Source: Fructilactobacillus carniphilus
GTDB taxonomy: Bacteria > Bacillota > Bacilli > Lactobacillales > Lactobacillaceae
Assembly (NCBI RefSeq): GCF_024029675.1
Contig: NZ_CP097121.1
Location: 1,240,001-1,304,000 of the forward strand
Reading direction: 5' to 3'
DNA: 64,000 nucleotides
Shown: one piece after another, positions 46,492 through 55,282 of the stretch
Layout: every line of letters starts with the position of its first letter
Numbering within the stretch: the stretch's first letter is position 1
Notes under the pieces: model-generated
The model's database searches: none
Told to the model about the DNA's origin: nothing
Seen by the model: only the letters and a program-made list of their open reading frames with translations
Translations under genes and position numbers: made by a program

Positions 46492-47864
46492 ATGAAACAG
46501 CAACAACCATTACCACGATTACGGTTCAGTCAACTTTTTTGGTTGAGCTTCGGCCTACTGGGTGCCCAAATGTCACTGGGATTAGAAAATTCCCAGCTGG
46601 GTCGCCTGTTTCAGACGTTTGGAGCCAGTCCGCAGATGCTAGCGTTCTTGTTTTTAATTCCGCCAATTACCGGAATGATTACCCAACCCATCCTGGGCCG
46701 GTTTTCAGACGCCACGTGGTTACCTAAGTTAGGCCGCCGGATTCCCTACCTGGTCGGAGGCACGATCATTGCTGACCTGACCCTGATTTTACTGCCGAAC
46801 GCCGGGGACTGGGGCTTACCGATTTCCGTGGTCTTGGGAATTGGAGCGGTACTGGTGTTACTGTACATCGTGGCCGCGAACTCCTGTGTGGCACCCTTTA
46901 AGATCCTGATTGGCGACATGGTTAGTAGTGAACAAAAAGGACAGGTCACCTCGCTGCAAAGCATTATGGTTAACGGCGGAAGCATCTTAGCCGCCATTAC
47001 CCCGTGGCTCCTGTCGGTTCTCGGCGTTAGCAACGTGGCGCGACCGGGTGCCGCCCCGTTGACCATGAAACTGGTTTTCTACTTGGCGGCGGCCGTGCTA
47101 ACCATCTGTGCCATTTTGACGGTGATGAACGTCCGTGAGTACACACCAGCGGAACTGGAGCTGTATCAAGGACCACCGGCGCAGACGAAGCCGAGTTACT
47201 GGCAGTTAATCAAGCAGGCACCACCGATTTTTTGGACGATTGCGCTAGTGCAGGGGCTGTGTTTCGTGGCCTTTGCGCTGTTGTGGACATACGGTGCCGG
47301 AACCATTGCTGCCAACGTTTATCACACCACTAATCCAGCCAGTGCGGCGTACCAGCAGGGAGGAAATCTCTTTGGGGTGTTATCCGGAGTGTACGCCTTA
47401 GCCGCCTCCGTTCTGGCAGTAGGATTAGGCCGGGTGCCACGCCGGTATCAAGTGCATGCATTGGGCGGAAGCTTAGCGGTTGGAGCCGTGGGCTTTGTGG
47501 GGATTGGAATTTTACATTCTATCTTAGGCATGGTGCTGGCCTTCATTCTAATTGGATCCCGCTCCCTACCTGTCTAACGACACCAATCTTAGGCATGGTG
47601 CTGGCCTTCATTCTAATTGGAGTTGGCTGGGCTGGGATTATCATCTACCCATTGGCTTTTGTGATGGATGCGATTCCAGCACAGAATGCCGGAGTCTATC
47701 AGGGGCTATTTAACGCCCAAGTTTGTGTCCCGCAAATTGTGGCTTCGCTCCTAAGCGTGCTGATCTTACCGTTGATTGGTAATTCGTTACCGACGTTAAT
47801 GCTAATTGGGAGTTTGTTCTGGATTGCCGGCACGCTTGCCGTGGGCCTAGTGAAACTTAAATAA
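46492..47864 (+). pseudogene. SLC45/GPH-like MFS sugar transporter, frame broken by a 65-bp insertion
   Basis: The first frame (46492-47577, 361 residues) has LLGAQMSLGLENSQLGRLF, FLFLIPPITGMITQP and LGRFSDATW-like motifs of the SLC45/oligosaccharide symporter group. It ends in an unrelated SRSLPV after LAFILIG. The rest of the protein (VGWAGIIIYPLAFVMDAI to LVKLK) continues in another frame to 47864. Removing 47557-47621 restores a 435-residue protein. The insertion consists of 29 novel bases and a second copy of a 36-bp stretch. As written, the last membrane segments are lost. Confidence 0.8.
47521..47621 (+). repeat. 36-bp direct repeat flanking a 29-bp insert
   Basis: Identical 36-bp copies at 47521-47556 and 47586-47621, separated by 29 bp (47557-47585) not seen elsewhere in the window. 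The period of 65 bp shifts the frame of the MFS gene. Confidence 0.95.
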
Positions 47865-47877
47865 AGCTGCGCCAAAC

Positions 47878-47916
47878 AAAAATCCGCTAACCAAACGAGG
47901 CTAGCGGATTTTTTTA
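47878..47916. terminator. Bidirectional terminator
   Basis: AAAATCCGCTA pairs with TAGCGGATTTT around about 15 bases, between the broken MFS gene and the small membrane protein gene. Confidence 0.85.
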
Positions 47917-47923
47917 ATCTGTT

Positions 47924-48193
47924 TTATTGGTGTTCGTGAACCGTTTTGGGTTCTTTAAAGAAGCACACGTATTCAAAGTAGGCTAATAAGAGGCCAGAAA
48001 CTAAAGCGCCCCAAATACCAGCCATGTAGTACAGACCAAGCACGGCGGTGATTCCAACGGCACTAACCGTTAAAATCAATGACCAACGTTGCATCGTGGA
48101 TAGTTCTTGGGTGTGACCCATGAAACTAATTCCTAAAACGCCGGCACTTACGAAACCAACGATTCCGATTAATGCATGTAATAAGATAACCAT
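47924..48193 (-). CDS. Small membrane protein of unknown function
   Basis: 89 residues with about three membrane segments (about 2-22, 36-56 and 58-76) and a short charged C-terminus (KEPKTVHEHQ). AAAGGAGA lies before the ATG. The family was not recognised. It stands alone between convergent and divergent neighbours. Confidence 0.65.
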   Translation of the reverse strand: MVILLHALIGIVGFVSAGVLGISFMGHTQELSTMQRWSLILTVSAVGITAVLGLYYMAGIWGALVSGLLLAYFEYVCFFKEPKTVHEHQ

Positions 48194-48444
48194 TGCGATT
48201 CTCCTTTCTGCGATGTTCCTACCTTTATTTTATCATGTTTCCGCTTTCACGGGGGGAATAATTTGAGCTTGTGAAGGGATTGGGGCGTTAGTTAGTTTTG
48301 ATTATAAGCTAATTCTAACCAACATCACAAACGGGCTAGAATTACTGGCAGTGCTACCGTTTCGCACTAATCTCTGCTATACTAAGAAAGACGATTATTG
48401 ATATAAAACAGACACAAAATGTTAATATTTTGGAGGAAACTATA
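48194..48444 (+). promoter_or_regulatory. Intergenic region with NCS1 promoter
   Basis: 251 nt without a gene. An extended -10 (TGCTATACT, box at 48378-48383) lies about 60 nt before the NCS1 start. The -35 is weak. No riboswitch of the TPP type was seen here. Confidence 0.45.
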
Positions 48445-49812
48445 TTGAATAATAGCAAGTACGCGTTCCGAGTCATTCCACAAGACGAACGGAATATGAA
48501 CTACTGGGACATGTTTGCCACGTGGTTTGGCGCGAACGCCAATAACGGGACCTGGTTCATCGGGGGCGTGGTAGCCGCCTGTGGCTTGATTGGTGGGACG
48601 ACCGCAACGTTAATTGCCGGAGTGCTGGCCTACATCTTTTTGAGCATGTTGGGATACGTGGGTTACCAAACCGGAGCCACGACCACAGTGTTATCCCGGG
48701 GATCGTTCGGGATTCGCGGAAGTATTATTCCGTCGCTGATTAACATCACCTTGTTCTTGGGATGGACGGCCGTGAATACCTTCATTGCGGCAACCTCGTT
48801 AGCCTTCATTTTCCATAGCCTCTTTAACTGGCCACTCTTTGGTCATCCGGGTGGGAACCTCGGGATGATTGTCGGAATTGGAATTATGAGTGTGCTACAC
48901 ATTTTGAGTATCGTGGCAGGCCAACGTTCCGTGCAGTTAGTGGAACGGATTGGAGTCGTGCTGGTCATCATCTTTGTGATTTTGGAAACGATTGTGGTCT
49001 TTAAGAACGTTTCCATGACCGACCTGTTACACTATCGGATTCCAGCGGCACAAAAGATGCCGTTTGGGCTGGGAATCGATACGATTGCCGATGCTAGTCT
49101 AGGCTGGGTTACCGGTGCCGCTGACTTTACCCGGTTCACGCGCAAAAAGCACGTGGCCATCAGTGCTCCGTTCTGGGGCGCCCTGCTCGGGTTAATGAGT
49201 TTCACGTTGATTGGGATTTGTACCACGATTAGCGTGGCCATGACGTCTGGAAGTTACGATCCGAACAACTCTGATCCTAGTATCATTGCCAATAAGCTTG
49301 GCCTTGGCTTCATCGCTATGATTGTGATTGTCTTGACCAGTATGACGGCCAACGCGGTTAACATTCAGGCCGGGGCTTCCGCTTTGAACAACGTCTTTCA
49401 CAAGGTTAGTTTCAACAAGTCATTGGTTATTATTACGCTTGTTTCCATGTTATTAACCTTTGTGCCGTTGCTAAACGGAAGTTTCTTAGCCTCCTTCACG
49501 TCCTTCTTGGACTACACGGGAATGCTGCTGGGACCAATCATCGCCATCATGTGTGTCGATTACTTCCTCTTAAACTGGAAGAATTACACGCCCCAAACCT
49601 TGGCTAATCCAAAGGGACAACTCTGGTACCAGGGTGGTTACAACGTGATTGCGATTGTGACACTGGTCTTAGGCGTGATTTTGTACCTGGTTTTGAAGAA
49701 CATGCCGGTCATTAAAGAGACCGTCGGCGCTACGTTTATCTCGATGATTTTCTCCGCCATTGTCTACTACGGATTGTCCCGTGGTTTTGGCCTAGAAAAA
49801 AATACGAAGTAG
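48445..49812 (+). CDS. NCS1 family nucleobase/vitamin-precursor permease
   Basis: 455 residues from a TTG at 48445 with TGGAGG 8 nt upstream; an upstream TTG lies on the ribosome site. It has 12 membrane segments, with MFATWFGANANNGTWFIGG, SRGSFGIRGS and the GAADFTRFTRK loop of cytosine/purine/hydantoin permeases. No cytosine deaminase gene is adjacent. The next gene is TPP-riboswitch controlled, so a hydroxymethylpyrimidine (CytX-like) substrate is possible; cytosine is the alternative. Confidence 0.75.
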   Translation: MNNSKYAFRVIPQDERNMNYWDMFATWFGANANNGTWFIGGVVAACGLIGGTTATLIAGVLAYIFLSMLGYVGYQTGATTTVLSRGSFGIRGSIIPSLINITLFLGWTAVNTFIAATSLAFIFHSLFNWPLFGHPGGNLGMIVGIGIMSVLHILSIVAGQRSVQLVERIGVVLVIIFVILETIVVFKNVSMTDLLHYRIPAAQKMPFGLGIDTIADASLGWVTGAADFTRFTRKKHVAISAPFWGALLGLMSFTLIGICTTISVAMTSGSYDPNNSDPSIIANKLGLGFIAMIVIVLTSMTANAVNIQAGASALNNVFHKVSFNKSLVIITLVSMLLTFVPLLNGSFLASFTSFLDYTGMLLGPIIAIMCVDYFLLNWKNYTPQTLANPKGQLWYQGGYNVIAIVTLVLGVILYLVLKNMPVIKETVGATFISMIFSAIVYYGLSRGFGLEKNTK

Positions 49813-49827
49813 TAAGAAAAAATATGT

Positions 49828-49833
49828 TATAAT
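49828..49833 (+). promoter_or_regulatory. Extended -10 of the TPP-regulated transcript
   Basis: TGTTATAAT with TG one base before the box, about 17 nt before the riboswitch. Confidence 0.65.
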
Positions 49834-49849
49834 AAGTTCAGAATAAAAA

Positions 49850-49917
49850 GTTGGGGTGCCACGAGCTGAGATTAAACCCATTGAACCTGATGTAGTTAGG
49901 ACTGCCGCAGGGAACGA
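49850..49917 (+). ncRNA. TPP riboswitch (THI-box)
   Basis: It has the THI-box core: GGGGTGCC, GCTGAGATTAAACCC, TTGAACCTGATG, then a P3-type variable arm and GCCGCAGGGAA. A terminator hairpin at 49971-50000 completes a transcription-off switch at high thiamine pyrophosphate. Confidence 0.92.
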
Positions 49918-49970
49918 TTATCGCGTTTGAAAAGCTGATTGTTACTAGTGCAATCATAAATTCGTTTTTC

Positions 49971-50000
49971 AAAGCACTCAGCCGTGGTTGAGTGCTTTTT
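49971..50000 (+). terminator. Riboswitch expression-platform terminator
   Basis: AAAGCACTCA pairs with TGAGTGCTTT around eight bases, followed by T-run, 34 nt before the regulated gene. Confidence 0.85.
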
Positions 50001-50033
50001 ATTATGGCTAAATTACAAACGGAGGACGAAATT

Positions 50034-50600
50034 ATGAAACGCTGGGTATCAGAATGGCATTTGAAAAACATCATTTTAGTAACGTTAATTGGTATTATCA
50101 CGGGATTGATTTTCTGGATTATGGACCCGATTTACACGGCCGTGACAGCGGTATTAACGCCGTTGGGCTTGGCACCGTTTGCCGGTTCGATCCTGCTCGG
50201 ATTCTGGACGATGGCTGGTCCACTGGCACTATTGGTAGTTCGGATTCCCGGTTCCGGATTGTTAGCTGAACTGCTGGGTTCTGTCGTAGAAATGTTGCTC
50301 GGCGGAATCTGGGGTGCTTCCACGTTGATTTCTGGGTTAATCCAAGGGGTAAGTTCTGAACTTGGATTTGCGGTCACGGGCTACAAGAACTACGGCTGGC
50401 TGAGTGTGACGCTGACTTCGATTACCACCACGGTGATTACGTTTGGGTACCAATTAATCAGACAAGACTATGCCGGCTTTAGCGTGGGCTTGATTGCGAC
50501 ACTGTTCGTAGTTGCATTGGTATCCGTCTTCATCTTCAGTGGTGTGCTTTCACTGTTGATTGCGCGGATGTTGGAACGGGCTCATTTGTTGGAAAAATGA
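50034..50600 (+). CDS. ykoE: YkoE-like ECF transporter S component (thiamine precursor)
   Basis: 188 residues from the ATG at 50034 (GGAGGA upstream). Five or six membrane segments, a polar FWTMAGPLALLVVRIPGSGLLAE loop in two parts, and GLIQGVSSELGFAVTGYK match the YkoE group of ECF substrate-binding subunits. The typical ykoD/ykoC partners are missing, so it must use the shared EcfA/A'/T module encoded elsewhere. The TPP riboswitch upstream points to thiamine or hydroxymethylpyrimidine uptake. Confidence 0.85.
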   Translation: MKRWVSEWHLKNIILVTLIGIITGLIFWIMDPIYTAVTAVLTPLGLAPFAGSILLGFWTMAGPLALLVVRIPGSGLLAELLGSVVEMLLGGIWGASTLISGLIQGVSSELGFAVTGYKNYGWLSVTLTSITTTVITFGYQLIRQDYAGFSVGLIATLFVVALVSVFIFSGVLSLLIARMLERAHLLEK

Positions 50601-50619
50601 GCCATATTTATGAATGATG

Positions 50620-50649
50620 AAGCGACTGTCAGTGGACGGTCGCTTTTTT
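50620..50649 (+). terminator. Terminator after ykoE
   Basis: AAGCGAC-GTC pairs with GAC-GTCGCTT, followed by T6. Confidence 0.8.
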
Positions 50650-50700
50650 ATGTCTTTTGGTTTATGGTTGTTTCAATCATGAAATCAAGGAGGAATTACA

Positions 50701-51249
50701 ATGTCAGGAACCCAAAAGTTGACCTCTGAGCGACTAATTTTACGGCCGTTACAGGAAAGCGATACTGCTATGATGTTTTATAACTGGGCCAGTGATCCAC
50801 GGGTCACCAAATATTTAACGTGGCCAGCACATGAATCCATTGAAATGACGAAAGAAAGTTTGAAAATTCGGCAACCGTGGTATCAGCAGCCTGATTATTA
50901 TGATTGGGGAATTGTTTTAAAAGAAAATGGCGAGTTAATTGGAACGGTTTCCGTCGTGAATCAAGACCAGCACGTTAAATTGATGGAATTTGGCTTTTGC
51001 ATTGGTCACGATTGGTGGGGGAACGGCTATACTCCCGAAGCTGTAAAATTAGTGATTGCTTATTTATTTCAAAACAGTGATGTCAATAGAATTGAGATTA
51101 TTCATGATCGCAGGAATGTGAACTCCGGTAAGGTAATTAAGAAATGCGGATTAACTTACGAAGGAACCTTACGGCAGCGAGGACTTAACACTTCTGGTGT
51201 TTGTGATGAAGCAATTTATTCGTTGCTACGTGAAGATTATTGTAAATAA
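50701..51249 (+). CDS. GNAT family N-acetyltransferase (RimJ/RimL type)
   Basis: 182 residues. It starts SERLILRPLQESDTAMM, with GTVSVVNQDQ, the acetyl-CoA loop region GHDWWGNGYTPEAVKLVI, and VNSGKVIKKCGLTYEGTLRQ at the end: the RimJ/RimL-like group acting on protein N-termini or small amines. The substrate is unknown. AAGGAGG lies before the ATG. Codon use is noticeably more AT-rich than in the genes to its left. Confidence 0.87.
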   Translation: MSGTQKLTSERLILRPLQESDTAMMFYNWASDPRVTKYLTWPAHESIEMTKESLKIRQPWYQQPDYYDWGIVLKENGELIGTVSVVNQDQHVKLMEFGFCIGHDWWGNGYTPEAVKLVIAYLFQNSDVNRIEIIHDRRNVNSGKVIKKCGLTYEGTLRQRGLNTSGVCDEAIYSLLREDYCK

Positions 51250-51347
51250 TCATGGGTCTTTAAGCATAATTTGCGTTTAAAATTATAATAATGTAAACTT
51301 AAAAAATAAAAATTAATCTTTAATAAATAATTTATTAGGAGAAAGAT

Positions 51348-51530
51348 ATGAATAGTTTGAGTTCATTTTTAACGACCCTTTCAGGGATTCTATTGTTTAC
51401 GGCCTTGTTTTCTTTGATAGTTTGGGTTGTAAAGAAATTAAGAAAAAAAGAAACCAAATATTTTGGTTGGTATGCAGTTGTAGTTGCAGTAATTGCAATT
51501 ATTATCTGGGTGGCGGCTAATCCGATTTAG
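51348..51530 (+). CDS. Small two-helix membrane protein
   Basis: 60 residues: two membrane segments (about 8-27 and 42-58) joined by a basic loop (KKLRKKETK). TTAGGAGAAA lies before the ATG. The family was not recognised. It is followed after about 110 nt by a CPBP protease gene on the same strand; the pairing of a small hydrophobic peptide with a CPBP protein recalls bacteriocin/immunity loci, but it has no leader or bacteriocin motif. Confidence 0.6.
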   Translation: MNSLSSFLTTLSGILLFTALFSLIVWVVKKLRKKETKYFGWYAVVVAVIAIIIWVAANPI

Positions 51531-51638
51531 GTAATTATATTTTAGGACGATGTGGAATTTAATTTTTATAGTTCACATCGTTTTATTATATTTTGCTTGA
51601 TTAGGTTGACTAAATTTAGAAATAAAGGAGGTTATCAA

Positions 51639-52481
51639 TTGCAGAAATTCAAAAATTCATTTTGGGGAATCACCGCATTTTGGGTCTTGAGTGTCATTTT
51701 TATTATTGTATTGATTCCAGCAATTGTGGGGAAATTATTTTTAAGTAATTTGGGGATGATTGGGTTAACCCCACTACATTCCAATAACTTTCAATCGTTT
51801 ATAATCATTGATTTAATCATGTTGATTGTTTTGATGCTTTTCAATCACTTTTTTTGGAAAGAGAAGATCTTTTGGTTATCTAATGTACCGTTGGGGAAAC
51901 AATTAGTCGTTGATGGATTGATAGTAATCATATTGGTAGGTCTTTTATACAATATTTTTGCCGTTAAATTTACGTTTAACAATGGCGCTTATATGAACCT
52001 CATTAGTGACATTGAAGCTGGTGTTTTGGAAGAATATTTATTTCGAGGGATTTTGTTAATCACACTTCTGAAGTATTTTATTAATGTGCGAAAGTTAGTA
52101 AGCTATAAAGGAATTTTGGCTGCTTTATTGGTTAGCAGTTTAATGTTCGCTGTAATGCATTTGGTTAATTTGGTGAGACCATTGTTAGATAGTGAGAACG
52201 TAATTAAAGTAGCTGTGCAAATTTTTTTGACGGTATTCGTGGGAATTATTTTGGGGGTTATCTATTTAAGAACGAGAAGTATTATCTTGCCAATGATAGT
52301 TCATTTTTGTTTTGATTTTTCCTCTGATTTTATTCAAAATTCGCTTACTTACGTCGGTGGTAATACCGATTTATTTATTCATGCTATTTGTTATATAGTG
52401 ATTAGTCTTCTTATCTTATTTACTTTTATTAGACCAAGCAATTCCAAGCAGATTCTAAGCAATTTCAAAGTAACTAATTAA
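51639..52481 (+). CDS. CPBP family intramembrane metalloprotease
   Basis: 280 residues from a TTG at 51639, supported by AAAGGAGG 6 nt upstream; a longer frame adds 29 residues without support. About eight membrane segments. It has the CPBP/Abi motifs EExxxR (Glu131, Glu132, Arg136 in LEEYLFRG), FxxxH (FAVMH, His174) and HFCFD (His222, Asp226). Members process prenylated proteins or give bacteriocin self-immunity. AT-rich. Confidence 0.87.
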   Translation: MQKFKNSFWGITAFWVLSVIFIIVLIPAIVGKLFLSNLGMIGLTPLHSNNFQSFIIIDLIMLIVLMLFNHFFWKEKIFWLSNVPLGKQLVVDGLIVIILVGLLYNIFAVKFTFNNGAYMNLISDIEAGVLEEYLFRGILLITLLKYFINVRKLVSYKGILAALLVSSLMFAVMHLVNLVRPLLDSENVIKVAVQIFLTVFVGIILGVIYLRTRSIILPMIVHFCFDFSSDFIQNSLTYVGGNTDLFIHAICYIVISLLILFTFIRPSNSKQILSNFKVTN

Positions 52482-52605
52482 GGTTCAGCAAAAGGAGTAG
52501 GTTCAATGAGAACCTGCTCTTTTTTAATTTAATTAATCTCCTTTCATCACAAGAAAAGTGATAAGCTATGTAAAACTTATCTACCAAATTAAAAGGAGCA
52601 TTCCA

Positions 52606-53835
52606 ATGACAGCAGCCCAACATCTCTATGTGATCCCAACTAACCGGGAAGCAGGTGCCAGCATTGCGAGCCTGCTTGATGAAATTAAAATTGCGTTTGC
52701 GCAGGGGAAATTAAGTCCGGACCAACTGGTTTTGGTGGTCTTAGATTCCGGGAATGAACACGATTTCGCCGTTAATCATGACCAGTTGCTTCATTCATTA
52801 GCTGGCTCTGCAATTAAGGCTTATCACGTAACGGCCGATGATTTTGACCAGTTATTACGGCAAGCAGTAGATCCGGATGTCGTTGACTTGGTCGTGGGAG
52901 AAGAATTTTCTTACGGTAAAATGGTTAATAAAATCTCTATCATGGCTAATTTGTTAGGCACTCGGTACGTTCATCGGCGGGATTCGGATGTTTATCTGCA
53001 AGCAGATCGGTCGGTAACGCCATTACTGGCAGAATTAGAAGGTTTTGCCATAGACGATAAAGTTAAATTGGTTGGGAGTAGCTACATTGGTGCCTGGGGG
53101 ATTGATTACTCAGACGTTGAGGATGATCAGGAAACCTTGCGGAAGTTATTTTCTTTGTCCAAGCCGAATTACACAACGGCGCAATTAGATGATTACATTA
53201 ACAACAAATATGTAGAGGGTTCTAAAGAGACCTTTACTGGGAAACTGACCTTTTCTGAAAAGAAAGCCAATTACATTGATGCCGGTAATTTTGCCCTCAA
53301 GGATATCTTTTTAAACGTGCCGGTTTCGCCCGCCAACGTAACTTCAGGAACTGATTATTTGTACCATAATGCGTTGGGTAAATCAGATTGGAAAATGTTG
53401 TATCACAACGATCGGGTGATCCATCGCTACAATAAGGACCGCTATGACCGGATTAATCATATTCTCTATGGTGATTCGAAATTGCTGTCGCGACTGATGA
53501 CCACGGTTACCAAACGGGCGTTGCAGGATCAAACTTTATCCGATGATTTTGCGGTGATGTCCCAACAATTAGCGGATGCGTATGTAGCCGCATTGAAGTC
53601 TGACAACTTAAATGATGATTTAAAAGATACTTTTGCTAAATTTGTTGTCGTTTATGCTGCGATTCCGCATGAAAATTATCAAGCGGTGGCTCAACATGTA
53701 GCGCAACATGAGGATGAGTATTTAGCTAAAACGGTCCGCGACGTGCAAAATTTTGTGACACTGTTGCGAAAATGGCCGGATGTGATGGCTGAAACTAAGA
53801 AGATTTCGTTGCAAGAATTTGAGATTAATGGTTAA
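52606..53835 (+). CDS. DUF6271-like protein, possibly glycosyltransferase-related
   Basis: 409 residues from the ATG at 52606 (AAAAGGAG upstream). The N-terminus (LYVIPTNREAGASIASLLDEI) and VHRRDSDVYLQ recall a GT-A fold with an RRDSD acidic motif, and the rest is soluble with no signal peptide. I associate it with the DUF6271 group, but from memory of the pattern only. Function unknown. A strong terminator follows. Confidence 0.5.
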   Translation: MTAAQHLYVIPTNREAGASIASLLDEIKIAFAQGKLSPDQLVLVVLDSGNEHDFAVNHDQLLHSLAGSAIKAYHVTADDFDQLLRQAVDPDVVDLVVGEEFSYGKMVNKISIMANLLGTRYVHRRDSDVYLQADRSVTPLLAELEGFAIDDKVKLVGSSYIGAWGIDYSDVEDDQETLRKLFSLSKPNYTTAQLDDYINNKYVEGSKETFTGKLTFSEKKANYIDAGNFALKDIFLNVPVSPANVTSGTDYLYHNALGKSDWKMLYHNDRVIHRYNKDRYDRINHILYGDSKLLSRLMTTVTKRALQDQTLSDDFAVMSQQLADAYVAALKSDNLNDDLKDTFAKFVVVYAAIPHENYQAVAQHVAQHEDEYLAKTVRDVQNFVTLLRKWPDVMAETKKISLQEFEING

Positions 53836-53840
53836 ACTTA

Positions 53841-53875
53841 AAGGCCCACCTATTATGAGGTGAGCCTTTATTTTT
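53841..53875 (+). terminator. Terminator after the DUF6271-like gene
   Basis: AAAGGC-CACCT pairs with AGGTG-GCCTTT, followed by ATTTTT. Confidence 0.85.
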
Positions 53876-53934
53876 GGTATTTATTTACGTAAGTCCTTGG
53901 CTTCGCTGTGGTATTCTTATTGGTGGTTGAATTA

Positions 53935-54532
53935 ATGAAACGATTAAATAACAATGCGGATGCAGGTAATTTAGAAATCCCGGATTTCAATCGAAACGGT
54001 GCGTTTATTGGAAAAAATGTGATTAGGTTATGAACAGAAAATGGGTGGCAATTTTACCAAAGGTGATTGTTTAAATTGAGCAGTTGAGGACGACCTCTGG
54101 TTACAAGCATACGATCAAACTGATGTGTGGCCGGCCATTTATGGAATTACAACGCCGGATTTAGCTAATTTTGATTTTGAAGTTAAGCCCAGCACAAAAA
54201 TGTTAAAAGTTCAAATTAACAAACAAACTGAGGCGAAGATAAAGCAATTAAAAACGGAACTGTCACAAATTCTGCATGTCAATCACGTTACGATTGGCGA
54301 TTGTATTCGGGAATTGTTGAAGGCAGCTTACCTTAAAAATAACGATGAATATGGTCAGACTATTGCTAAACGTGGTTTCCCAGTCCCTACTGAGAAAAGT
54401 GGGAAGGAAAATAAAATTAAAGATTATAATGAACAGCAAAGGGACGAAATGCTGGCGATCATTAATTCAACGCAGCAACAAGTTAACGCTCTGTTAGATA
54501 ACTTAAAGGAGCAAATTAAGCTTAACGGATAG
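53935..54532 (+). pseudogene. Frameshifted gene of unknown function
   Basis: An ATG at 53935 opens MKRLNNNADAGNLEIPDF... and stops at 54033. From 54029, one frame over, reading continues YEQKMGGNFTKGDCLN, a TGA, then AVEDDLWLQAYDQTDVWPAIYGITTPDLANF and on to 54532. The change of frame and the stop (TGA where TGG is likely) suggest a broken gene. The C-terminal third (KVQINKQTEAKIKQLKTEL...) is helical and hydrophilic and might be made alone from an internal start. No family recognised. Confidence 0.55.
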
Positions 54533-54547
54533 CGTAAATAAGCATAC

Positions 54548-54583
54548 AAAAAGGGCTCTCTTCCCGGTGAAGAGGGCCCTTTG
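54548..54583. terminator. Bidirectional terminator
   Basis: AAAGGGC-CTCTTC pairs with GAAGAG-GCCCTTT. Confidence 0.85.
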
Positions 54584-54595
54584 CTGTTTTCAAAA

Positions 54596-55195
54596 TTAAT
54601 ATTTTAGATTATAAGTACCATCAGGCATAACGTCATAAATGCCAACCGTTCCACTACCACCTTGAGCTCGAATTGATTTAGAGGTCACTTCAATTTCATA
54701 GACTCCATTATCGGTGGATAATACACCGTATGAATAATCAGAACTATTACCAAATTCGTTTTTTAGAATGTTAATGGCTGCCTCAGAAGTGTTAACTACG
54801 TCGGTAGTACCGGCTGCCTGATTCTTTACTGATTGAGACTCTTGCGGTTGGTTTTGACTAGCCTCGGAACCATTAGTAGCGCTGTTATCCGTGTTATTTG
54901 CGTTGGCACTGTTTGCCACTGCTTGACCGTCAGCAGTACTACTCTGATTATTTTGGTTAGAATTATCATTTTGGGTTTGACCGTGTTGAGTGTCAGGGTT
55001 AGCACTGTCACTCTGAGCTTCTTGGCTAGACTTCGCCTTTTGCTCTTTTTCCTTTGTATCAGTTTTTTTCTTGCTTTGTTTGTGTTCGGTTTTAGCTTGT
55101 GAATTTTCCGATTTTTTCTGGTCATTACCACAAGCTGCCAAGCTAAGGAGCAGGGTGAGGGCAACTGGAATTACCAGTAAGCTTTTTTTCTTCAT
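54596..55195 (-). CDS. Lipoprotein with low-complexity linker
   Basis: 199 residues: a lipoprotein signal with lipobox LAAC (Cys at about 22), then about 100 residues of Lys/Gln/Ser/Asn-rich low-complexity sequence, then a compact C-terminal domain of about 65 residues (from VNTSEAAINILKNEFG to DGTYNLKY). This is the cell-wall-spanning tether plus small outer domain seen in many lactobacillus lipoproteins. Function unknown. GGGAGAAA lies before the ATG. Confidence 0.75.
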   Translation of the reverse strand: MKKKSLLVIPVALTLLLSLAACGNDQKKSENSQAKTEHKQSKKKTDTKEKEQKAKSSQEAQSDSANPDTQHGQTQNDNSNQNNQSSTADGQAVANSANANNTDNSATNGSEASQNQPQESQSVKNQAAGTTDVVNTSEAAINILKNEFGNSSDYSYGVLSTDNGVYEIEVTSKSIRAQGGSGTVGIYDVMPDGTYNLKY

Positions 55196-55282
55196 ATTTT
55201 CTCCCTTAGAATCAGTTATAAATTAATTTTAGCATAGTTAAACCTTGAAAAAGGAGCTGAGGTGGGAGCAATTAGATTGATG

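Noticed and set aside
47557..47585. Sequencing adapter as the source of the 29-bp insert
   Set aside because: It does not match the common adapter sequences I can recall; this is not a database check, so an artefact remains possible and is mentioned in the finding.
48194..48444. Second TPP riboswitch ahead of the NCS1 gene
   Set aside because: No CTGAGA/ACCTGA core is present in the gap.
50671..50700. Further parS-like site (TGTTTCAATCATGAAA)
   Set aside because: It has extra bases between the arms and loses the last positions, so it does not fit the 16-bp pattern.
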